A stretch of 11,322 bases of DNA from NCBI GenBank assembly GCA_039795875.1, contig JBDKKY010000021.1, positions 1-11,322 on the forward strand. The letters run 5' to 3'. Positions 6,019-11,322 of the stretch are shown piece by piece. A program made the position numbers and the translations under genes. Below the pieces are notes generated by a model. It ran no database searches, was not told the DNA's origin, and saw only the letters and a list, made by a program, of their open reading frames with translations. Each line of letters begins with the position of its first letter. Positions within the stretch are counted from its first letter, which is position 1. The DNA is from CAIZLB01 sp039795875. Lineage in GTDB: Bacteria; Patescibacteriota; Minisyncoccia; Phycocordibacterales; CAIZLB01.

Positions 6019-6327
6019 ATGAAAGAGAAAAATAAAGACAAAGAAATAACTATTGATCAATTGGCCATTATGGTTTCAAACGGTTTTAATGGTATGATGG
6101 ATATATTTGATAAGAAGCTTGAGAGTCTCAAGACAGAGCTGAAAACAGATTTAAAGACGCAACGGAGGAAGGATATCAAAGAAGGTTTAGACAAAGGATT
6201 AGAAGGTTTGTATTTAAAAGTAGATCTTTTAGATAAGAGGGTGGAAATATTGTCTAAAAATATGGCTCCCAAATTTGAGTTCGATTTACTCGAGAATAGA
6301 GTTAAAAAACTAGAAGCCCGGCTCTAG
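6019..6327 (+). CDS. Small coiled-coil protein of unknown function
   Basis: A 102-residue protein starting MKEKNKDKEITIDQLAIMV. The ATG at 6019 is preferred over an in-frame TTG at 6010, which overlaps the last base of the TATAAT box and so would probably not be transcribed. After a short segment ITIDQLAIMVSNGFNGMMDIFDKK the protein is a charged helix with heptad-like leucines up to the end (LESLKTELKTDLKTQ, LEGLYLKVDLLDKRVEILSK, FDLLENRVKKLEARL), so it should form a coiled coil. Short proteins with a 'T(I/L)..LA.MV..GF.....' start and coiled-coil tail are common and uncharacterised in Parcubacteria (from general knowledge, not a search). It stands alone between ychF and greA with its own promoter and no clear terminator. 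A Lys-rich stretch near 50-60 (QRRKDIKEGLDKG) could contact nucleic acid or simply solvent. Confidence 0.75.
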   Translation: MKEKNKDKEITIDQLAIMVSNGFNGMMDIFDKKLESLKTELKTDLKTQRRKDIKEGLDKGLEGLYLKVDLLDKRVEILSKNMAPKFEFDLLENRVKKLEARL

Positions 6328-6356
6328 TCCTCCAATTTCCCAAAACCCCTTATTTA

Positions 6357-6372
6357 TGCTATCCTTATAGCC
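6357..6372 (+). promoter_or_regulatory. Extended -10 promoter of greA, predicted leaderless start
   Basis: TGC-TATCCT (TG at 6357-6358, -10 at 6360-6365) ends 7 nt before the ATG at 6373, so the transcript should start at or 1 nt before the start codon. The element TATGCTAT is the same as in the ychF promoter. There is no clear -35 and no Shine-Dalgarno. Confidence 0.55.
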
Positions 6373-6837
6373 ATGCAAAAAACAGAATATCTCTCAAAAG
6401 AAAAACATGCCGAAGTGACAGCAGAGCTCCATGAGCTCAAGACTGTTCGGCGAAAAGAGATCGCTCAGGCCCTGGAGTACGCCCGCTCACTCGGAGACCT
6501 TTCTGAGAACGCTGAGTTCAACAAAGCTCGAGAAGATCAGGCTGTTGTTGAAGACCGTATTGCTCAGATTGAAAATGTATTGGCCAATGCTGAGATCATC
6601 AAGGTCCACCACTCAAGTACTGTGGAGGTAGGAACAAAGGTTCATCTATTAAAGAAAGGAGAGAAGAAAGAAGAAATATATATAATCGTCGGATCAGAAG
6701 AAGTTGATGTCTTAGCATCAAAGATTTCTCTAAAGTCACCTATTGGTGCAGCTGTCCTGGGCAAGAAACAGGGAGATGTTGTTAATGTTAAAACTCCTAA
6801 AGGTGTGATTGAATATACGATTTCTAAGATTGAATAA
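6373..6837 (+). CDS. greA: Transcription elongation factor GreA
   Basis: A 154-residue protein of normal GreA length. It inserts into the RNA polymerase secondary channel and stimulates cleavage of backtracked transcripts. The N-terminal coiled coil (1-75) carries the tip motif LGDLSENAEFNKARE (40-54) with the two conserved acidic residues D42 and E45 that hold the catalytic metal. The C-terminal FKBP-like domain (80-154) has TVEVGTKVHL (83-92), IYIIVGSEEVD (102-112) and the signature ISLKSPIGAAVLGKKQGDVV (118-137). The gene ends at a strong stem-loop terminator and has its own extended -10 promoter, so it appears monocistronic, although it lies just before dnaG-rpoD. Confidence 0.97.
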   Translation: MQKTEYLSKEKHAEVTAELHELKTVRRKEIAQALEYARSLGDLSENAEFNKAREDQAVVEDRIAQIENVLANAEIIKVHHSSTVEVGTKVHLLKKGEKKEEIYIIVGSEEVDVLASKISLKSPIGAAVLGKKQGDVVNVKTPKGVIEYTISKIE

Positions 6838-6851
6838 AGAAATCCACGCTC

Positions 6852-6889
6852 AATCAAAAAACCATTCACGATAGAATGGTTTTTTGATT
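6852..6889. terminator. Strong intrinsic terminator after greA
   Basis: A perfect 16-bp inverted repeat, with arms AATCAAAAAACCATTC (6852-6867) and its complement (6874-6889) and a loop ACGATA. The descending arm ends in a T-run (6880-6885), and since the arms are A/T-flanked the element reads as a terminator in both directions. It starts 15 nt after the greA stop. Confidence 0.9.
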
Positions 6890-6981
6890 TCCGTGCGAAT
6901 TTAGGAGGTTGCTTCGCAACCGGCAGGCATAAAAAGGGTCCCAAGCGGAAACCCCTAAAATAGGCTATTATACAGCTATAT
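6890..6981 (+). promoter_or_regulatory. dnaG upstream region with hairpins and -10 box
   Basis: The dnaG promoter is likely TATTAT (6966-6971) or the overlapping TATACA (6969-6974), giving a leader of 0-4 nt before the ATG at 6982. Upstream lies the perfect hairpin GGTTGC-TTC-GCAACC (6907-6921) and a GGG/CCC pairing (AGGGT 6935-6939 with ACCCCT 6950-6955 region). AGGAGGT (6903-6909) is a perfect Shine-Dalgarno string but has no usable start codon at the right distance. Confidence 0.45.
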
Positions 6982-8874
6982 ATGTCCTCAAATCTTGCCG
7001 AGAGAATCAAAGAGCGACTCAATATTGTCGATATAGTCGGCCAATACGTTAAGCTAACTCGAGCGGGCATCAATCACAAGGGATGTTGCCCATTTCATCA
7101 TGAAAAGACCCCATCTTTTTTCGTCTCAGAACAACGGCAAACATTTACCTGTTTCGGCTGTGGTATGAAAGGCGATATGATCGAATTCGTCCAACAGTTT
7201 GAACGGTTGGATTTTCGAGAGGCTCTGAAAGTACTATTTGATAAATCAGGTCTACCAGAAAGTGATTGGGAAAATTCAAAACAGCGAGACCCAAAAGCGA
7301 TAGAAGAAGATCAAGTAAAGAAACGAGTCTTTGCAGCTATGCACGCAGCAGTAGCAGTTTATGGTGAAGAATTAAAACATGAGTCTGGCAAAGCTGCGCT
7401 CGAATATTTACATAAACGAGGGCTGAAAGATGAAACCATTTTGCATTGGGGTATTGGATATGCACCAGACTTGTGGCAGTTCGTCGAAGCCAGAGTCAGT
7501 GCAACATATCACGAAAGAACCATAGTCGAAGATTTGGTTGCTGCGGGTTTGTTGAAAGTTCGAGAAAGTGATCAGGACACTCATAGAGTTCGTGGAAATA
7601 CCTATGATTTCTTTCGAGGGCGCATTACTTTTCCTATTTTCGATGTGACCGGAAAACCAGTAGCCATCTCTGCGCGTATCATCGACAAAGGTGAGCCAAA
7701 ATATCTCAACAGTCCTGATACTCCTATTTTCAATAAGTCCCAAGTGCTTTATGGTTTACATAAAGCCAAAGAAGGTATGCGAAAATGGAAATTTGCTCTA
7801 CTGGTTGAAGGACAGATGGACCTACTCTTGTGTCATCAAGAAGGATTTGATCAGACAGTCGCAACATCTGGTACGGCTCTGACTGATGAGCACCTGCGAC
7901 TCTTGAAGAGATACACCAACAACTTGATGCTTGTATATGATGCTGATCAAGCGGGTATGAAAGCTACTATCAAAGCCTGGTCTCTGGCTCTTAAACATGG
8001 TCTTGAAGTCAAAGTTGCGCTGCTACCGAAAAATGAGGACCCGGCATCTTTGATTCTAGAGAACAAAGGTGTTTTTGTGCACGCACTAAAGACTGCCATG
8101 CATGTGATCGAATATGTGCTCTCAAAAAGTGACATATCAAGTCGATCTGGTAAGAAAGACACATTGGAAAAATTGATCCCTTTGGTTGCATCCCTCGACA
8201 ACAGTGTCGATAAAGAGCATTTTACTAAGCGCATTGCTGATGTCTTTGAGATGTCTCTCGATGGCATATATGGTGAAATACAGCGATATGAGGCTAGTGA
8301 ACGTGGTAATAATTCATCTCGTGGTACGTTTAACATAGAGTCGGTCATACGGCAGGGAAGTGTCGTTATTCCTGAAGGGCAGGACAGAGTGGTCGGCCTG
8401 CGTCAGGCCCTTGCAGAATTGAAGGCTTTGTTGTATATTTACACCCAACAACTCAATAGCTCTCAACCAACATCTGATGGCGCAACGCGTCCAGATATTT
8501 ACGAAAAAATTAAGACGAAAATAACAGAATACAAAGACGGTATTTTAGGAAAAATACAAGCTGAATATCACCCGCACTTTACTCCTGATATTGATACATG
8601 TATACAAGAACTGGACAGTGGAGTGTTCACAGTTGATGAACGATTGGTGTATAATATAGAGAATATTCACGGCTCTAAAGAGGTGGATACAGATTTTTAT
8701 GAAAAAGAGATTAACATCGCGCATCGAAACTTGATGCAAAAAATATTTACTCTGGTTTTTGATGATGTAAAGAATACACTCAAGAAAGCCGAGCTAGCTA
8801 AAGACAAACAAATGGTAGATCAATGCTCAGATATTATTTATCAACTTTCAATATCTAAAACACACATAAATTAA
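6982..8874 (+). CDS. dnaG: DNA primase DnaG
   Basis: A 630-residue primase that makes RNA primers at the replication fork and works with DnaB helicase. The N-terminal CHC2 zinc-binding domain has ligands C36, H39, C57 and C60 (CPFHHEKTPSFF then TFTCFGCG). The catalytic core follows with FRGRITFPIFD (221-231), EPKYLNSPDTPIF (238-250), and the TOPRIM motifs VEGQMDLL (275-282, catalytic E276) and VYDADQAGMKA (318-328, metal-binding D320 and D322). Residues from about 380 on are a poorly conserved helical region likely including the DnaB-binding domain. The promoter lies immediately before the ATG. The TAA overlaps the rpoD ATG by one base (TAATG, 8872-8876), so the two genes form an operon and are probably translationally coupled, as in the classic macromolecular synthesis operon. 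Confidence 0.97.
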   Translation: MSSNLAERIKERLNIVDIVGQYVKLTRAGINHKGCCPFHHEKTPSFFVSEQRQTFTCFGCGMKGDMIEFVQQFERLDFREALKVLFDKSGLPESDWENSKQRDPKAIEEDQVKKRVFAAMHAAVAVYGEELKHESGKAALEYLHKRGLKDETILHWGIGYAPDLWQFVEARVSATYHERTIVEDLVAAGLLKVRESDQDTHRVRGNTYDFFRGRITFPIFDVTGKPVAISARIIDKGEPKYLNSPDTPIFNKSQVLYGLHKAKEGMRKWKFALLVEGQMDLLLCHQEGFDQTVATSGTALTDEHLRLLKRYTNNLMLVYDADQAGMKATIKAWSLALKHGLEVKVALLPKNEDPASLILENKGVFVHALKTAMHVIEYVLSKSDISSRSGKKDTLEKLIPLVASLDNSVDKEHFTKRIADVFEMSLDGIYGEIQRYEASERGNNSSRGTFNIESVIRQGSVVIPEGQDRVVGLRQALAELKALLYIYTQQLNSSQPTSDGATRPDIYEKIKTKITEYKDGILGKIQAEYHPHFTPDIDTCIQELDSGVFTVDERLVYNIENIHGSKEVDTDFYEKEINIAHRNLMQKIFTLVFDDVKNTLKKAELAKDKQMVDQCSDIIYQLSISKTHIN

Positions 8875-10223
8875 TGCCTAAAAATTCTAAAAAAAATAGC
8901 AAGAAAACGGTAAAGAAGACTTCACCGAAAGTTCATGCCAAAAAATCAGCCAAAGTGGCTAAAAAAGTAAAACCAGCTGTTAAGGCCAAATCAAAATCTG
9001 TAGCAAAGAAAAACGTTGTACACAAAAAAGGAAAATCATCTGGCCAAGCCAAAATGGTCAAGAAAACTGTTTCAGGTAAAGTTGTTCCTATCAAGAAAAA
9101 TCTCAAACCATTGTCGTCTGAAGAAAAGCTGAAGTTGTTGGCGCCAAAGATCGATCCAAAATATGACAAAAAGGCCGAAAAGCTCATGCACAAAGGTAAA
9201 GAGCGGGGATTTATTACCTATGATGAGATTCTTAAAGAATTCCCAAACATTGAAGAAGATATTGATTTCCTAGACTACTTGTATCAAAAGATGCAGGGAG
9301 CCAATATCGACGTACTTGAAAGTGGGGGAATGCTTGATGTTCAAACAGAGCCAGATGAACTCTTGAAGAAGTACGGACAAGGTCATGGACGAGACGATCA
9401 ATTTGACTCTATTCAAATGTATCTTAAAGAGATTGGACAATTTGATCTTATCTCAGCTCACGAAGAAAAAGAATTGGCCCGACGTATCGAGGCGGGGGAT
9501 CAAGAAGCGATCTCACTCTTGGCTCGAGCCAACTTGCGATTGGTGGTATCTATTGCTAAGAAGTACGTCAACCGATCACAAGACCTAACCTTGCTTGACC
9601 TTATTCAAGAGGGAAATATTGGTCTCTTTAAAGCTATTCAAAAATTTGATTGGCAACGAGGATTTAAGTTCTCAACATATGCCACATGGTGGATTCGACA
9701 ATCAATCACTCGAGCCTTGGCCGATCAATCACGAACTATTCGTGTTCCTGTGCACATGGTAGAAACTATTGCCAAGTACAAGCAAACAGTTCGACGACTG
9801 TTCCAAGATCTTGGACGAGAACCTATGCCTGAAGAGATCGCTCTTGAGATGGGTGTTGAAGTTGAGAAAGTCTATATGATTGAGAAGATCGATCAAAGTA
9901 CTGTTTCTCTTGACACGCCTGTTGACGATGAGGATAAGTCTGTATTCGCTGACTTCGTGCCTGATGACAAAGTGATGACACCTGATCAAGATTCTTCACG
10001 ACGTATTTTGCAAGATCAGGTTCGAGAGATTCTTAATGACTTAAACGAAAAAGAACGAGAGATTTTGATGTTGCGAAATGGTATGACAGATGGTATTCAG
10101 CACACCCTAGAAGAAGTGGGAAAGATGTTTGGTGTTACTCGAGAACGTATTCGACAGATTGAAGCCAAGGCACATGAGAAGATACGACAGCATGATAAGG
10201 CGAATAGGCTAAAAGGCTACTAA
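8874..10223 (+). CDS. rpoD: Primary RNA polymerase sigma factor (RpoD/SigA)
   Basis: A 449-residue group 1 sigma factor that directs RNA polymerase to housekeeping promoters. Residues 1-82 form a highly basic tail: 28 lysines in the first 76 residues, Ala/Val/Ser between them, no acidic residue until E83. Then come a region 1.1-like part (about 98-155), region 1.2 (about 176-205, SIQMYLKEIGQFDLIS), regions 2.1-2.4 (about 215-292, with LDLIQEGNIGLFKAIQKFDW and YATWWIRQSITRALADQSRTI), region 3 (about 293-370) and region 4 with the -35-binding helix-turn-helix TLEEVGKMFGVTRERIRQIE (411-430). The ATG overlaps the dnaG stop. Nineteen of 25 arginine codons are CGA. No strong T-tract terminator follows; only TTAAG-CTTTT-CTTAA (10231-10245) is seen. 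Confidence 0.97.
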   Translation: MPKNSKKNSKKTVKKTSPKVHAKKSAKVAKKVKPAVKAKSKSVAKKNVVHKKGKSSGQAKMVKKTVSGKVVPIKKNLKPLSSEEKLKLLAPKIDPKYDKKAEKLMHKGKERGFITYDEILKEFPNIEEDIDFLDYLYQKMQGANIDVLESGGMLDVQTEPDELLKKYGQGHGRDDQFDSIQMYLKEIGQFDLISAHEEKELARRIEAGDQEAISLLARANLRLVVSIAKKYVNRSQDLTLLDLIQEGNIGLFKAIQKFDWQRGFKFSTYATWWIRQSITRALADQSRTIRVPVHMVETIAKYKQTVRRLFQDLGREPMPEEIALEMGVEVEKVYMIEKIDQSTVSLDTPVDDEDKSVFADFVPDDKVMTPDQDSSRRILQDQVREILNDLNEKEREILMLRNGMTDGIQHTLEEVGKMFGVTRERIRQIEAKAHEKIRQHDKANRLKGY

Positions 10224-10307
10224 GAAATTATTAAGCTTTTCTTAAAGAAAGTCTGGGTCTCGGTGTATTAAGATTATCTTTGGCTTTAAAAGGTCAGGGA
10301 TTTTCTT

Positions 10308-10709
10308 ATGTATAAAGACTTTGATAGATGGAATATATTAAAAAAGAAGATAGAGGTTAGAAACTCTATCTATACTCACAAGAGAGAAATCTGGTGGTGC
10401 TATTTGGGTATAAATGTGGGATCAGAAATATGCGGCAAGAATGAAATATTTGAAAGGCCTGTTTTGATAGTGAAGGTGTTTAATAAGGATGTTGCTTTGG
10501 TTATTCCTCTGACAACAAAAAACAAAGGAGTGGTAAATCATATTAAATTAAGCGTCACTAACGTTGACTCGTTTGCCATGATAGAACACATGAAAACTAT
10601 TAGCACTAAAAGATTATCGCGAAAAATAACAAAATTGGACCCAAAAGAATTCTTGAATTTTGAAAACGACTATTTTACCTTACTATGTAATCGAAAACCC
10701 GCTATGTAG
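10308..10709 (+). CDS. PemK/MazF family toxin-like protein, orphan
   Basis: A 133-residue protein of the PemK/MazF (CcdB-fold) family, whose active members are sequence-specific mRNA endonucleases. After a 25-residue basic N-terminal extension the family pattern is clear: REIWWCYLGINVGSEICGK (26-44; family form GdIwwvdlg.nvGsE..GkRPvlv), RPVLIV (50-55), VALVIPLTT (62-70), then HMKTISTKRL (94-103), equivalent to the family's Q.r.is..Rl. The usual arginine before PVLI is present (R50). The insert ICGKNEIFE between GSE and RPV is as in some PemK subgroups. No antitoxin gene is seen: only 84 nt separate it from rpoD, and the downstream gene is a helicase. A possible -10 is TATCTT (10275-10280); AGGGA (10296-10300) is a weak ribosome binding site, the only one in the window at proper spacing. 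Arginines are mixed. Confidence 0.85.
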   Translation: MYKDFDRWNILKKKIEVRNSIYTHKREIWWCYLGINVGSEICGKNEIFERPVLIVKVFNKDVALVIPLTTKNKGVVNHIKLSVTNVDSFAMIEHMKTISTKRLSRKITKLDPKEFLNFENDYFTLLCNRKPAM

Positions 10710-10719
10710 CACAGCGGGT
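10697..10719 (+). terminator. Hairpin at the end of the toxin gene, weak terminator candidate
   Basis: ACCCGCT (10697-10703) and AGCGGGT (10713-10719) form a perfect 7-bp stem with a 9-nt loop that contains the TAG stop codon. Only AATCTC follows, so there is no real T-tract; it may block 3' exonucleases or act as a poor terminator. Confidence 0.4.
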
Positions 10720-10788
10720 AATCTCGGAGCCTTTCGGCAATGTACCTATAGTTTACCAAAACCCTGAAAACTGTCAACAGGCTCTCCA

Positions 10789-10805
10789 TGTTATAATCTA
10801 CCTAC
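10789..10805 (+). promoter_or_regulatory. Extended -10 promoter of the helicase gene, predicted near-leaderless
   Basis: TGT-TATAAT (TG at 10789-10790, -10 at 10792-10797) lies 8 nt before the ATG at 10806, so the transcript should carry only 1-3 nt of leader (CTACCTAC in between, no Shine-Dalgarno). No convincing -35 is seen. Confidence 0.6.
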
Positions 10806-11322
10806 ATGACCCCAACCCCCTTCGAAACAGCCTACAAACGCCTGAACCCGGCCCAGAAAAAGGCTGTGGATACTATCGACGGGCCGGTTTTGGTCGTAGC
10901 AGGACCAGGTAGTGGAAAGACTCAGGTGTTAACACTTCGAGTCGCCAAGATTCTTCAGGAGACAGATATGCGGCCATCGAACATCTTGTGTTTGACCTTT
11001 ACCGATTCTGCTTCACATAACATGCGAGAGCGTCTGACAACCTTTATGGCTGATGATGCCTATCGAGTCAGTATTCATACATTTCACAATCTCTGTACTT
11101 CTATTATCAATAATAATCCGGAGTTCTTTTATCATGGGGCAACCCTTCGAGCAGCCGATGATGTAACAAAGTACAGCGTGGTCGAATCCATCATCGAATC
11201 CATGCCGCATGATGCTCGACTGCGTTCATATCACCCTGACCAGGGCTATACGTATCTTCGTGATGTTCAAGCAGTTCTTTCGCATATCAAGAAAGCTGGA
11301 CTAACACCTCAAGATTTCCAAA
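10806..11322 (+). CDS. UvrD/PcrA-like superfamily 1A DNA helicase (3' truncated by window)
   Basis: The frame from the ATG at 10806 is open to the end of the window (172 codons) and contains the N-terminal ATPase subdomain of an ATP-dependent 3'-5' DNA helicase. Seen: the Q-motif LNPAQKKAV (13-21), Walker A AGPGSGKT (32-39), motif Ia LCLTFTDSASHNMRERL (61-77; usual form ltFTnkAA.eM..R) and motif Ib VSIHTFHNLC (88-97). The Lys-Ala of motif Ia is replaced by Ser-Ala-Ser-His, a variation within the UvrD superfamily. The Walker B region and motifs III-VI lie beyond the window, so whether it is UvrD, PcrA or a longer AddA/RecB-like protein cannot be told. It is expressed from its own TATAAT and probably serves in DNA repair. 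Confidence 0.93.
   Translation, partial: MTPTPFETAYKRLNPAQKKAVDTIDGPVLVVAGPGSGKTQVLTLRVAKILQETDMRPSNILCLTFTDSASHNMRERLTTFMADDAYRVSIHTFHNLCTSIINNNPEFFYHGATLRAADDVTKYSVVESIIESMPHDARLRSYHPDQGYTYLRDVQAVLSHIKKAGLTPQDFQ

Noticed and set aside
6903..6909. AGGAGGT as a ribosome binding site
   Set aside because: The only possible start, TTG at 6908-6910, touches it and gives a 7-codon frame; the dnaG ATG is more than 70 nt away.
10771..10780. CTGTCAACAG as a LexA (SOS) box before the helicase
   Set aside because: The half sites CTGT and ACAG fit, but the spacer is 2 nt instead of 8, and it stands alone.
1..11322. CRISPR array, insertion sequence or prophage
   Set aside because: No regularly spaced repeats, transposase or phage protein motifs, and no terminal inverted repeats around the orphan genes were seen.

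Overview
The window looks like a chromosomal piece of a Patescibacteria (CPR) bacterium, most likely of the Parcubacteria/Paceibacteria type. This is inferred from small, AT-leaning genes with almost no Shine-Dalgarno sites, an orphan PemK/MazF toxin, a short coiled-coil protein of a kind common in that group, and the protein styles of DnaG, RpoD and YchF. TGA is used as a stop (2497-2499), so this is not a lineage that recodes TGA. No rRNA, tRNA, CRISPR array, insertion sequence or phage gene was seen.

Layout. 1-547 is the 3' end of a likely secreted, Ig-like surface protein. 608-4780 is a mosaic: three orphan minus-strand genes (608-1090, 3287-3967, 4332-4712) surround a plus-strand three-gene membrane/envelope operon (DUF6498 protein, DedA family protein, family 2 glycosyltransferase; 1221-3215). 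From 4838 on, all genes are on the plus strand and mostly housekeeping: ychF, a small coiled-coil protein, greA, dnaG overlapping rpoD, a PemK/MazF-type toxin without visible antitoxin, and the 5' end of a UvrD/PcrA-like helicase that runs off the window.

The most unusual feature is the contrast between the two gene sets. The plus-strand housekeeping genes have a -10 box only 6-10 nt before the start codon (ychF, the coiled-coil gene, greA, dnaG, the helicase), so their mRNAs should be leaderless or nearly so. The three minus-strand genes are different. Each has its own near-consensus TTGAYT-N17-TA promoter, a 30-65 nt CA-rich leader without Shine-Dalgarno but with a shared CACAYCTG/CCAC motif, C-ending codons with no CGA arginine codon, and its own terminator. 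Two of these terminators are near-identical copies. They look like self-contained single-gene cassettes of unknown function.

How the genes work together: dnaG-rpoD is a primase/primary sigma factor pair, with greA (elongation factor) just upstream. The DUF6498-DedA-GT2 operon probably acts at the membrane, perhaps in glycolipid or lipid-carrier metabolism (inference).
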